Positions 1-7,565 of a stretch of 13,526 bases of DNA are shown in pieces. Made by a program: the position numbers and the translations under genes. How positions within the stretch are numbered: position 1 is the first letter of the stretch; each line of letters begins with the position of its first letter. The stretch lies in contig NZ_JACRWH010000061.1 in the NCBI RefSeq assembly GCF_014306155.1, positions 1-13,526 on the forward strand, in the 5' to 3' direction. The notes under the pieces are model-generated. The model ran no database searches. It was not told the origin of the DNA and saw only the letters and a list, made by a program, of their open reading frames with translations. The stretch comes from Holdemanella hominis. GTDB lineage: Bacteria > Bacillota_I > Bacilli_A > Erysipelotrichales > Erysipelotrichaceae.

Positions 1-173
1 ACTAGATCCTTAGCACAAGCCGAATAGCTTAATGTGATTCCATCTTTTTCATAGGCATCCCTACGTTTTGCCAGGTAATGATTATATACAAAACGAGTAC
101 AGCCAAAAGTCTTGGCCAATAATATTCTTTGTTCTCTATTTGGATACATACGATACTTGAATGCCTTTTCCAT
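1..173 (-). CDS. tnpB: TnpB, IS200/IS605 family RNA-guided nuclease, N-terminal part
   Basis: The first 57 codons of a TnpB protein are read here; the rest, including the RuvC nuclease domain, lies beyond the left edge. TnpB proteins are RNA-guided DNA endonucleases encoded by IS200/IS605 transposons. The visible part shows the family's usual opening: MEKAFKYRMYPN, then QRILLAKTFGCTRFVYNHYL and a following KRRDAYEK segment. The start is the ATG at 173-171, preceded by a clear AGGAGA ribosome binding site about 7 bases upstream. It begins 25 bases after the tnpA stop, in the same direction, as in IS605-type elements with tnpA first. Nothing can be said about the catalytic residues or the guide RNA from this window. 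Confidence 0.9.
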   Translation of the reverse strand, partial: MEKAFKYRMYPNREQRILLAKTFGCTRFVYNHYLAKRRDAYEKDGITLSYSACAKDL

Positions 174-198
174 GATGATTTCTCCTCTTATTGATTCG

Positions 199-612
199 CT
201 ATTTTCTTTTTTGACTTCTTATATACTCTATAATCTGTTCTTCTGTATTTTCAGAAACTGTAGCTACAAAATAAGAAGGATTCCATAGATGTCCACCCCA
301 TAACTTGGATCTTAGATCATCCCCAAACTCTTTCATCAAGAGTCTGGCTGATACACCCTTCATAGCTTTTATAATATTTGGAATGTAATGCTGCGGCGTA
401 CAATTGATCAGCATACGGATGTAATCTTCCTCCATATTCATTTCCAGAATTTGAAAATCATTATCCTTTGAAATCTGAGTCAGCAGCTCTTTTAATTTTA
501 TTGCGACCTGTCCATTCAAGACATCACGACGATACTTTACACACCATACAATATGATACTGTATTGAATAGACATAGCCTCTTCCTTTAACAACTTCCAT
601 GTTTTTCCTCAT
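199..612 (-). CDS. tnpA: IS200/IS605 TnpA Y1 transposase with altered HUH motif
   Basis: This is a single-strand DNA transposase of the IS200/IS605 Y1-HUH type, which normally cuts and rejoins hairpin-marked transposon ends. The length (137 aa) is normal and the frame is open. Family segments are present: YHIVWCVKYRR (19-29), MKGVSARLLMKEF (84-96), WGGHLWNPSYFVA (105-117) and the nucleophile helix YIRSQ with Tyr130 and Gln134. The metal-binding HUH motif, expected as D-H-[hydrophobic]-H, reads D63-Y64-I65-R66 instead (codons TAC at 421-423 and CGT at 415-417). Both histidines are therefore lost, each by what looks like one transition (CAC to TAC, CAT to CGT). The protein is probably inactive for cleavage. 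The ATG at 600 is the likelier start, because AGGAAA lies 5 bases before it inside the longer reading. Confidence 0.9.
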   Translation of the reverse strand: MRKNMEVVKGRGYVYSIQYHIVWCVKYRRDVLNGQVAIKLKELLTQISKDNDFQILEMNMEEDYIRMLINCTPQHYIPNIIKAMKGVSARLLMKEFGDDLRSKLWGGHLWNPSYFVATVSENTEEQIIEYIRSQKRK

Positions 613-632
613 CGATATTATAACATATGTAT

Positions 633-674
633 ATCTAATTCATCTCATGACTAAAGTTATGAATGTTCTTAGAT
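633..674 (-). repeat. Imperfect subterminal hairpin at the IS200/IS605 left end
   Basis: Eleven bases at 633-643 (ATCTAATTCAT) pair with ATGAAT (659-664) and TAGAT (670-674), leaving a 5-base bulge (665-669) and a 15-base loop. Imperfect hairpins with a bulge, near the end of the element and upstream of tnpA, are what TnpA recognises in this family. On the minus strand, TGTTATAAT (625-617) lies just inside the hairpin and could be an extended -10 for tnpA, but a start of transcription there would leave a leader of only about 10 bases. Confidence 0.5.
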
Positions 675-700
675 TGCATTATAAAAATATCCATTCATCA

Positions 701-1963
701 CTAGCTATCCCATTCCTTATATATACGCCTAAATACAACTGGACTGTTCTTTTTCAAATACTCTTTTTGAAGCCAATCCAAATACGTTCCTGGACTAATA
801 ATACCGCGTATACTCAATACATCCGCACCTAACGTTCCCAAAACCAAATCGGTAAAAGATGCACAATTATCACCTAAAGCCCAGTAAATATGAAATTTAC
901 CACTCTTGACCTTATATAACTTTGCTCCCGTACGATAATGTAGGCGACTTGGATAATCCATTTCATATTCACTAAAACGATCATATCCATCTTCTTTTTC
1001 AATCTTTGTATACCAACGATAGCCATTCTGACGAATTTTTTCAATCTCTTTTTCAATCAATGCATTCTGTTTCGATGTTGTATAAACACCATATTCAAAA
1101 ATGGAATTATTCTCTGCCGAAATCATATTCGGAATGTATTTTTCGAGTGGCACCGTAAAGAAAATGCCATCCCCAATCGTTTGATTTAAATGAAAGGAGT
1201 CACTATCATAATTTCCATAACTATAGACAATATCATCATACGCAAAACAGATGTGACCAACCTTTTGAAAGCCCTTGGGCCCGACATGGACAATCACCTT
1301 TAAACGAACAACCTCATCCTTCTTATACGTATTTAAATCTTCAGGCTTACCCTCCTCTAAATACCGGTTGACACTTGTCAAAGCCGCATCTGGAACGAAA
1401 GCACAAAGAAAAGCCGGAAGTGTGATTCTTACTTTTCGTTTCCATTTATATTTCGTTAAAGGATTGATTCCTTCATATCCATCCCCAAAATAACGCATAC
1501 CTAAGATCATAAAGTAAATGCCAAAAGCACGCATTAAAAGATCTGTATGAAAGTCTGGATTCAATAACAAATAAAAGCCAAAGAAAATGTAAATAAAGCT
1601 AAACACAAAGTTAAAGAAGTTTCTTTTAATATGATTGATTTGATTAATCACAAGCTGAACAAAACAGGCAAATCCACAAAGAATACAATATCCGCCAAAA
1701 TTTACTCTCAAGATCCATTGTGGAAGATACCGAAAGTTCATTAAGAAAAACATAAACACAAAGGATAATATGGAAAAGAAAAAATCTTTATTCATTTTAT
1801 TCTTTACAAAGCGAATAATTAAAACTACGCCATTGACACATAAAAATACAATAGATGCGATTAAGATTCCTGTAAAAATACGATTGGGAATCCATATCAT
1901 GATGGCTCCCGCAACCATTAATATGGTTCCAATCACAAAGTTCATAGCTACATCATAGAACAT
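701..1963 (-). CDS. Six-helix membrane protein fused to a probable permuted papain-fold domain
   Basis: I do not recognise this as a named gene. The N-terminal half has about six membrane helices (roughly 8-27, 31-52, 61-78, 89-108, 115-133, 140-157), with the G/P-spaced pattern of HdeD/DUF308 proteins. Basic loops follow helices 2 (RFVKNKMNK), 4 (HIKRN) and 6 (KYKWKRKVR), so the positive-inside rule puts the C-terminal domain in the cytoplasm. That domain (about 215-420) has VGHICFAY with His237, then YSYGNYD, and later GDNCASFTDLVLG with Cys367, followed by ISPGTYLDWL. His before Cys is the order in circularly permuted NlpC/P60 or LRAT-like amidases and acyltransferases. The function is therefore a guess: a thiol hydrolase or acyltransferase at the membrane. 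The start is supported by GGAGGT 5 bases upstream, overlapping the thiN stop. It is the last gene of the operon. Confidence 0.8.
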   Translation of the reverse strand: MFYDVAMNFVIGTILMVAGAIMIWIPNRIFTGILIASIVFLCVNGVVLIIRFVKNKMNKDFFFSILSFVFMFFLMNFRYLPQWILRVNFGGYCILCGFACFVQLVINQINHIKRNFFNFVFSFIYIFFGFYLLLNPDFHTDLLMRAFGIYFMILGMRYFGDGYEGINPLTKYKWKRKVRITLPAFLCAFVPDAALTSVNRYLEEGKPEDLNTYKKDEVVRLKVIVHVGPKGFQKVGHICFAYDDIVYSYGNYDSDSFHLNQTIGDGIFFTVPLEKYIPNMISAENNSIFEYGVYTTSKQNALIEKEIEKIRQNGYRWYTKIEKEDGYDRFSEYEMDYPSRLHYRTGAKLYKVKSGKFHIYWALGDNCASFTDLVLGTLGADVLSIRGIISPGTYLDWLQKEYLKKNSPVVFRRIYKEWDS

Positions 1964-1966
1964 AGA

Positions 1967-2560
1967 CTACCTCCAGTTGGATTGTACACATAAAAAGCTA
2001 CCTTCATCCACACGAACGATTCCCTTTTTCCCTGTTAAAGAATTACTTGTCGTATATATTTCTTCAATATGAATCCGTCTTTTATCTAATGGATATAAAA
2101 ATCCCGATAAAGAAAGCACACCCTCTTGAATAGGATAAAATGAAATATGATGATACGAATCATCAATTTCATGAACGCCTACATTCATAACAGATATTCT
2201 TTGGTGCTCATCGATTAACACTACATTTTGAAAACGATACATCGCCAAGCGAATATTCGCAATCGTATGATCGATTCTTCCTTGCATGCCCCCATATAAA
2301 TAGATCGTATCATAATCTTTACATAAACGAATCGCAAGCTCTGAATCCGTTTCATCCTTCATAATGGGATGTCTTTCAATTGGACACGTGATTCGTTTAA
2401 AATCCTCTTCACTTAAAGAATCAAAGTCTCCCACTGCCATTTTAATTGGAAAACCCTGATCTATAATTTTTAATGCACCAGCATCAACACCTATATAATC
2501 ACAATTTTCAATTTTTGGCACAACATCAACGAGTGGTGTAATTAAAACCGCACAAGTCAT
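1967..2560 (-). CDS. thiN: Thiamine pyrophosphokinase
   Basis: ThiN transfers pyrophosphate from ATP to thiamine, giving thiamine diphosphate, the cofactor of transketolase and pyruvate dehydrogenase. It is a cytoplasmic dimer. Visible motifs are GVDAG (24-28), the metal/ATP site GDFDS (44-48), KDETD (68-72), GGMQGRIDHTIANI (90-103) and, in the C-terminal thiamine-binding domain, SLSG (150-153) and SNSLTGK (172-178). At 197 aa it is slightly shorter than usual but complete. Its ATG follows the rpe stop with no gap (TAAATG), so translation is probably coupled; only a weak GAAGG lies upstream. Its place after rsgA and rpe matches Bacillus subtilis. Rpe and transketolase act in the same pathway, so linkage with a thiamine-diphosphate gene makes sense. 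Confidence 0.95.
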   Translation of the reverse strand: MTCAVLITPLVDVVPKIENCDYIGVDAGALKIIDQGFPIKMAVGDFDSLSEEDFKRITCPIERHPIMKDETDSELAIRLCKDYDTIYLYGGMQGRIDHTIANIRLAMYRFQNVVLIDEHQRISVMNVGVHEIDDSYHHISFYPIQEGVLSLSGFLYPLDKRRIHIEEIYTTSNSLTGKKGIVRVDEGSFLCVQSNWR

Positions 2561-3220
2561 TTATTCAAGCATACCTTCAATTGTTTTAGCAATGTCATTT
2601 TTAAATACGTAGCTTCCCGCAACCAATGTGTCGCACCCTGCATTTAATGCCAATCTAAACGTATCCTGGTTGATACCACCATCAATTTCAATACGATATG
2701 AAAGGTTCAATGCTTCACGCTTTTCTTTTAACCACTCTACTTTTTTAAGCATGTCGGCCATAAATTTCTGGCCACCAAAACCAGGCTCAACACTCATAAT
2801 TAAGACAAGATCACAAGATTTGAGTACACTTTCAAAAGGTTCAATGGCTGTATTTGGTTTTACGACAATACCACCTTTCGCACCCAAACCATGAATTTCA
2901 TCCAATAACTTCTGAATACGAGTCAAATCATTATTCAAAGCTTCTGTATGGAAAGTTACTAGATCCGCACCATTTTTAATAAAGATAGGTGCGTATGTTT
3001 CTGGGTCTTCTACCATTAAATGCACATCCATAAATAATGGACAAGCCTTTTTAAAGCCTCTTAAAATATCAGGTCCAAACGTTAAATTCGGTACGAAATG
3101 ACCGTCCATCACATCAAAGTGTAACCACTCTGCTTTAGATTCTTTTAAAATTTCTAATTGTGCACTCACATTGGCATAATCCAAAGATAAAATTGAAGGT
3201 GCAATCACAATTGAATTCAT
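2561..3220 (-). CDS. rpe: Ribulose-phosphate 3-epimerase
   Basis: This enzyme interconverts ribulose 5-phosphate and xylulose 5-phosphate in the pentose phosphate pathway. It is a TIM-barrel protein in the cytoplasm. All landmark motifs are present: APSIL (7-11), HFDVMDGHFVPN (34-45) with metal ligands His34 and Asp36, VHLMV (66-70) with His67, MSVEPGFGGQ (142-151), the second catalytic aspartate in EIDGGI (178-183, Asp180) and the phosphate-binding AGSYVF (201-206). The 219 aa length is normal. The start overlaps the rsgA stop in an ATGA arrangement, with AGAGG about 9 bases upstream. No defect is seen. Confidence 0.97.
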   Translation of the reverse strand: MNSIVIAPSILSLDYANVSAQLEILKESKAEWLHFDVMDGHFVPNLTFGPDILRGFKKACPLFMDVHLMVEDPETYAPIFIKNGADLVTFHTEALNNDLTRIQKLLDEIHGLGAKGGIVVKPNTAIEPFESVLKSCDLVLIMSVEPGFGGQKFMADMLKKVEWLKEKREALNLSYRIEIDGGINQDTFRLALNAGCDTLVAGSYVFKNDIAKTIEGMLE

Positions 3221-4080
3221 AGTTTTTTACCTCTTTCTTCCATAATATTTTTATAATCCTCATAAATAGATGGATTGATTTCTCCATTTTCAACAGCCTC
3301 TTTGATCTTACAATCCGGTTCATTCAAGTGCCTGCAATCTTTAAAACGACAAGTATGAATGTATGGTTTAAAATCAAGAATACACGCATCTAAATGCGAA
3401 GTATCTAATCTTGTAAAATCTAAGCTTGAAAATCCAGGCGTATCCGCCACCAAGCCATCACACACATGGTGTAACTGGCAATAGCGTGTAGTATGTTTAC
3501 CACGACCCAAAGCTTTAGAGATGGCTTGTGTCTGTAATTCAAAATCAGGATTTAGGCGGTTCAATAAAGAACTTTTACCCGCACCCGACTGACCACATAA
3601 AACAGACACTTTTCCATTTAAGATTTCCTGTAATTCTTTATCATCACTACCAGGATTTGAGAAAACCACATCATATCCCGCCTTTTTATATTTTTCAAGA
3701 TCCGCCAAAATTTCTTCGGGACGATCCAATAAATCAAGTTTGGTCACACAAATCACCGGTTTGACACCTGCTAAGCCTACTAAGAAGATCAAACGGTTTA
3801 ATAAGTGGCAAGAATAGTCCGGATCTTTTAAACTGGTGACAATCAAAGCTTGATCTACATTGGCTATAGCCGGTCTTAAAAGACGATTTGTTCGTGAAAG
3901 AACTTTATGAATACGATATGAATCCTCAATCTTTTCATATTCGACAAAATCCCCGACGACTGGCGCTTCATGCTGGCGCATTTTACCTCTTGGTTTGGCA
4001 ATGATTTCTTCTTTTTCATTTTGAATCGTATATTGATTCGAAATTATTTTTATAATTCTTCCTTTCTGCATATTAATCAT
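3217..4080 (-). CDS. rsgA: Ribosome small subunit GTPase RsgA
   Basis: RsgA is a circularly permuted GTPase that binds the 30S subunit and helps release maturation factors late in assembly. The order seen is an N-terminal OB fold (about 4-70, with the PRGKMR and VVGDFVEYE segments), then G4 TKLD (113-116), the P-loop GQSGAGKSS (163-171), the switch region GRGKHTT (192-198), G3 DTPG (213-216), and a C-terminal zinc-binding motif with Cys244, Cys249, His251 and Cys257. The permuted order G4-G1-G3 is diagnostic. The gene overlaps the end of prkC by 8 bases if the ATG at 4080 is used. The ATG at 4071, giving MQKGRII, fits the family N-terminus equally well. Neither has a clear Shine-Dalgarno site, so coupling to prkC translation is likely. 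Confidence 0.96.
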   Translation of the reverse strand: MINMQKGRIIKIISNQYTIQNEKEEIIAKPRGKMRQHEAPVVGDFVEYEKIEDSYRIHKVLSRTNRLLRPAIANVDQALIVTSLKDPDYSCHLLNRLIFLVGLAGVKPVICVTKLDLLDRPEEILADLEKYKKAGYDVVFSNPGSDDKELQEILNGKVSVLCGQSGAGKSSLLNRLNPDFELQTQAISKALGRGKHTTRYCQLHHVCDGLVADTPGFSSLDFTRLDTSHLDACILDFKPYIHTCRFKDCRHLNEPDCKIKEAVENGEINPSIYEDYKNIMEERGKKL

Positions 4081-5740
4081 AATACAGTGTCACAACACTG
4101 TTTGTTCCTTCCTGTATATATTCAGTTCCAACATCTGGCGATACACTTATGACCTTATTGCTGCCCTGCCCATTTTCAATATGACTTAAGACAACCGCAA
4201 TTCCTAAATCATTCAATTCATCTTTGGCATCCAATACGTCTTGACCAATCAAGTCCGAAGGAATCACAATCGAAGGATAGGTACTTACCACAAAAGTAAT
4301 AGTTTCCTTACTGTCTGGATCAATACGTTTTCCTGGCGTTAAACCCTTTTGTTGTAAAACGATACCTGGATCCATATCTTTTGAGCCTTCATGTTCAACT
4401 TCAATCTGCACATTTGGACAATTCTTTGCTAATTCATAAGCAGCCTGCGAATACGAGCCATCTGTAAAGTCTGGTACTAAATAGGTAGATCCTTTAGAAA
4501 CGGTTAAAACAATTTTCGCATCATTTAAAATCACTTCACCCTCTTTATAAGAAGATTTAATGACTTTTCCCTTTTCATACTTATCATTCGCCTTATAAAC
4601 ATACGTTACTCTTGAAGTGTTAAAATGCGCATTCTGCAACACATCGATGGCCTCATCTGGTGTCAAATCCACTACATTCGGCATTGTTTGATAGCCCAGA
4701 AAGCCACTAATCTTAATTATGCCTGTAATGCTGGCAATGAGTACAAGTACAACAATAGAAATCACAACAGCAGCACTAATCATGACAGCTGGAATCCAAT
4801 TTGGTTTTTTCTTTTCTTCTTTTTCAGACTCTTCATCTTCAAAATCAATATGCCCATTATCATATTTCATCAATTCTTTATTCGAACTTGCATCCACCTT
4901 GATACGCTTCATATCACGATATTCTATATCCATGCAATGCATTAAATCATAAAGCATTTCTTTACAAGATACATAACGGTCATCTAAATTTTTTGCGGTC
5001 GCCTTTAAAATGATATTTTCAACAGACTGTGGAATATCCGGATTGAAATCACGCACATAAGGCATTGGTTTACGCAAATGCTTGATCGCAATCTCTGTCG
5101 GTGTCTTTCCTGTAAAAGGAACGTGCCCCGTTAACAATTCATAGAATACAATACCCAATGAATAGATATCCACTTGTGCATTTGGTTCTTTACCCTGTGT
5201 TGTTTCTGGCGCTAAATAATGGGCTGAACCCATAACCGTATTATTAAACGTTAGCTGTACAGAACCATGGGCTACCGCAATCCCAAAATCTGTAATTTTA
5301 ATCGTTCCATCGTCTTTTACCAACACATTTTGCGGTTTGATATCACGATGAATAATGTTATGATCGTGCGCGTGATCAATTGCACTGATCAATTGTTTCA
5401 TAATGGCAATGGCCTCATCCACACCTAAAGCTCCGCGCTGTGCTATCAAATCTTTTAAAGTTCGACCACGAATATATTCCATGACAATATAGTGCATACC
5501 TTCATATTCACCAACATCATATATATCTACAACATTTGGATGTGATAAACGACTCGCTGCACTTGCCTCACGCTGAAAGCGCACTAATGCCATCGCATCC
5601 CCACTTAATTTATCACGCAGAACTTTGATTGCCACAATACGATTTAATATCGTATCCTTTGCCTTATAGACATCCGCCATTCCACCCTGACCAATCAAAG
5701 ACAAGATCTCATAGCGGTTCGCTATTTGTTCCATCATCAT
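4073..5740 (-). CDS. prkC: PASTA-domain Ser/Thr protein kinase (PrkC/StkP/PknB type)
   Basis: This is a membrane-spanning eukaryote-type kinase that senses peptidoglycan fragments or lipid II outside and phosphorylates cell-wall, division and translation proteins inside. The kinase domain (about 10-270) has the glycine loop GQGGMADVYKA (17-27), Lys39, HRDIKPQN (131-138), DFG (151-153) and APET (177-180), so it looks active. A charged juxtamembrane stretch rich in E and K (300-312) precedes one transmembrane helix (about 315-340). Three PASTA repeats follow, about 351-417, 418-488 and 489-555. Three ATGs lie in a row at the start (5740, 5737, 5734); GGAG about 11 bases before the first serves them. 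It follows the phosphatase gene by 5 bases, the usual antagonist pairing. Threonines in the activation loop (164-168) are candidate autophosphorylation sites. Confidence 0.97.
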   Translation of the reverse strand: MMMEQIANRYEILSLIGQGGMADVYKAKDTILNRIVAIKVLRDKLSGDAMALVRFQREASAASRLSHPNVVDIYDVGEYEGMHYIVMEYIRGRTLKDLIAQRGALGVDEAIAIMKQLISAIDHAHDHNIIHRDIKPQNVLVKDDGTIKITDFGIAVAHGSVQLTFNNTVMGSAHYLAPETTQGKEPNAQVDIYSLGIVFYELLTGHVPFTGKTPTEIAIKHLRKPMPYVRDFNPDIPQSVENIILKATAKNLDDRYVSCKEMLYDLMHCMDIEYRDMKRIKVDASSNKELMKYDNGHIDFEDEESEKEEKKKPNWIPAVMISAAVVISIVVLVLIASITGIIKISGFLGYQTMPNVVDLTPDEAIDVLQNAHFNTSRVTYVYKANDKYEKGKVIKSSYKEGEVILNDAKIVLTVSKGSTYLVPDFTDGSYSQAAYELAKNCPNVQIEVEHEGSKDMDPGIVLQQKGLTPGKRIDPDSKETITFVVSTYPSIVIPSDLIGQDVLDAKDELNDLGIAVVLSHIENGQGSNKVISVSPDVGTEYIQEGTNSVVTLYYD

Positions 5741-5745
5741 AGTTA

Positions 5746-6483
5746 TTATTCTCCATCATTCTCCATTAAGATAACTGTGCAGTTATCATAACCACCTGAT
5801 TGATTAGCTCTGGCAATCAATGTTTCCGTTTTTTCCTGTAAAGAAAGACTCGAGTCATGTACAATATCCGAAATCACTTTCTTTTCAACATATCCATGTA
5901 ATCCATCACTTGAAACCAACAAATATTTATATGTATTTTCAATCTTATTGATATCAATACGGAAAACATGCCATACGCCTAAGGCATTTGTTAATGTATT
6001 TTTTTGTGGATGAGACTTTGCTTCATCTAAAGTGATCTTACCCTCTTTTAATAATTGGGCAATGACACTATGATCTTCACTCATTTGAATCAGTTCATTA
6101 TTATAATCCGCATAGATTCTTGAGTCTCCCACATTAAAAATAAACGTCCCAATATGAGCTTTGATGACACCCACTGCCGTAGTCCCCATACCTCTTTCAT
6201 TGAAATTCTTTAAGCTTTTTGAATAAATGAAATCATTCGCCTGATTTAAATTTTCACGAATCCAGTTGTCAACTTGACGATCTTTTTCAAATACAGGAGA
6301 CTTCATAAATGCTTCATACATAGTCATTACCGCTGTATGACTCGCCACTTCTCCTGCTTTTGCACCACCAATACCATCACAGACAATGGCCATCCATTCA
6401 TCATTGGCATTATGAGCGATGCAATAATCATCTTCATTTAATTGTCTTACAAGACCTACATCTGTATTCGCAAAAACTTTCAT
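5746..6483 (-). CDS. prpC: PP2C-type Ser/Thr protein phosphatase
   Basis: This metal-dependent phosphatase removes phosphate from PrkC and its targets in the cytoplasm. The PPM/PP2C motifs appear in order: TDVGLVRQLNED (7-18), CDGIGGAKAGEVAS (35-48), GMGTT (98-102), FNVGDSRIY (116-124), EDHS (136-139), SSDGL (191-195) and GGYDNCT (230-236). The metal-binding aspartates at 36, 193 and 233 are all present. The 245 aa length is normal for the bacterial single-domain form. It lies 4 bases after rlmN and 5 before prkC, so the three are expressed together. An AAGGA site about 13 bases upstream is weak for the ATG at 6483. Confidence 0.96.
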   Translation of the reverse strand: MKVFANTDVGLVRQLNEDDYCIAHNANDEWMAIVCDGIGGAKAGEVASHTAVMTMYEAFMKSPVFEKDRQVDNWIRENLNQANDFIYSKSLKNFNERGMGTTAVGVIKAHIGTFIFNVGDSRIYADYNNELIQMSEDHSVIAQLLKEGKITLDEAKSHPQKNTLTNALGVWHVFRIDINKIENTYKYLLVSSDGLHGYVEKKVISDIVHDSSLSLQEKTETLIARANQSGGYDNCTVILMENDGE

Positions 6484-6487
6484 CCGC

Positions 6488-7531
6488 CTAAATTCCTTCC
6501 TTTTTAATTTCTTTGATTCTTAATTGTCCACATGCCGCATCGATATCGTTACCATGTTCTTTTCGAATCGTGCAACGAACATGATTCTTCATCAACAAAT
6601 CATAAAAAACCATAGCTTCGTCGTGGCTTACCGATTTAAAGCCCTTTTCATCTACCGCATTGTATGGAATTAAGTTGACATATGCATTCATTCCATGAAG
6701 AAGCTTTGATAATTGTTTGGCATGTTCAGGACGATCATTAACACCATTTAATAAAATATATTCAAAAGTCAAACGACGATTGTTTTCCTGACCATAATAC
6801 TTAACAGCTTCCATCAACTCTTTTAATGGATATGCATGGTTAACTGGCATTAATTTATCACGCAATTCATCATTTGGCGCATGTAAACTAATGGCTAAAT
6901 TGTATTGTGTATGTTCATTGGCAAAATCGTAGATTCTTGGAACAATGCCACAAGTTGAAATCGTAATATGTCTAGAACCAATACCTAAACCACGATCATG
7001 GTTTACTGTTGCCAAAAAATTCATGACATTATCATAGTTATCAAAAGGTTCTCCTGTACCCATGACAACAATATGTGAAAGGCGCAAGTTATCTTTATCC
7101 AATTCTTTTTGAACATACATAACCTGGGCAACCATTTCACCGCTTGTTAGATCTCTTTTTTTCTTTGTCAAGCCACTCGCACAAAATGCACAGCCCATGT
7201 TGCAGCCAACCTGACTGGAAACACAAACACTGCGACCATAGTCAAAGACCATCATAACACTTTCAAGTAGTGCACCATCACTTGTTTTAAACAAGAATTT
7301 TGTTGTTCCATCATGTGAAACTTGTTTTTTTATTAACTCTAAAGGATTCACAATAAAATCTTTCTTTAAGATTTCTCTTGTTTCCTTTGATACATTGCTC
7401 ATTTCATCAATGTCAAATACACGATTGCGATACAACCATTGAAAGATCTGATGTCCACGATACGATTTCCATCCGTGATCTAGGGCATATTCGCACATTT
7501 GATCATAATTTAAATTGTATAAACTTTCCAA
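6488..7531 (-). CDS. rlmN: 23S rRNA/tRNA A2503/A37 methyltransferase RlmN (radical SAM)
   Basis: RlmN methylates C2 of A2503 in 23S rRNA and A37 of some tRNAs by radical SAM chemistry with a methyl-cysteine intermediate. The iron-sulfur motif is CNMGCAFC (Cys110, Cys114, Cys117). Cys103, seven residues earlier, and Cys334 in DIDAACGQL correspond to the two further catalytic cysteines. GTGEPFDNYDNV (158-169), SLHAPNDE (215-222) and the GVND motif (263-266) are typical. The length (347 aa) is normal. The start is a TTG at 7531, supported by GAGGTG 5 bases upstream and by the family N-terminus; the next ATG would remove 11 residues. A 32-base gap with a promoter-like -10 separates it from rsmB, so it may start a second transcript. 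Confidence 0.96.
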   Translation of the reverse strand: MESLYNLNYDQMCEYALDHGWKSYRGHQIFQWLYRNRVFDIDEMSNVSKETREILKKDFIVNPLELIKKQVSHDGTTKFLFKTSDGALLESVMMVFDYGRSVCVSSQVGCNMGCAFCASGLTKKKRDLTSGEMVAQVMYVQKELDKDNLRLSHIVVMGTGEPFDNYDNVMNFLATVNHDRGLGIGSRHITISTCGIVPRIYDFANEHTQYNLAISLHAPNDELRDKLMPVNHAYPLKELMEAVKYYGQENNRRLTFEYILLNGVNDRPEHAKQLSKLLHGMNAYVNLIPYNAVDEKGFKSVSHDEAMVFYDLLMKNHVRCTIRKEHGNDIDAACGQLRIKEIKKEGI

Positions 7532-7556
7532 AATAGCACCTCAATTTCTACCGTTC

Positions 7557-7565
7557 ATTATATCA
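7557..7565 (-). promoter_or_regulatory. Candidate internal promoter (extended -10) before rlmN
   Basis: On the minus strand TGATATAAT reads 7565-7557, a perfect TATAAT with the TGn extension. It overlaps the rsmB stop and is the only sizeable gap in the operon. Transcription would start near 7550 and give a leader of about 19 bases that contains the GAGGTG ribosome binding site. No good -35 is visible 17 bases upstream, which extended -10 promoters tolerate. Confidence 0.5.

Larger units (their letters stand above)
1..690 (-). mobile_element. IS200/IS605-family element, left part
   Basis: tnpA and tnpB run in the same direction, and a subterminal hairpin precedes tnpA. Together they mark the left end of an IS605-type element that continues beyond base 1. 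The outer boundary is not resolved. It must lie between the hairpin (ending at 674) and the stop codon of the membrane-protein gene (701-703), so 690 is an estimate. This family makes no target duplication, so none is expected. The element sits directly downstream of the housekeeping operon and leaves no recognisable terminator for it. Confidence 0.75.

Noticed and set aside
874..1056. Minus-strand 60-codon frame inside the membrane-protein gene
   Set aside because: It is a shifted reading of the real gene, with low-complexity basic content and no own signals.
4069..4080. A possible frameshift at the prkC-rsgA junction
   Set aside because: The 8-base overlap is explained by alternative starts for rsgA (4080 or 4071). 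Both proteins are full length.
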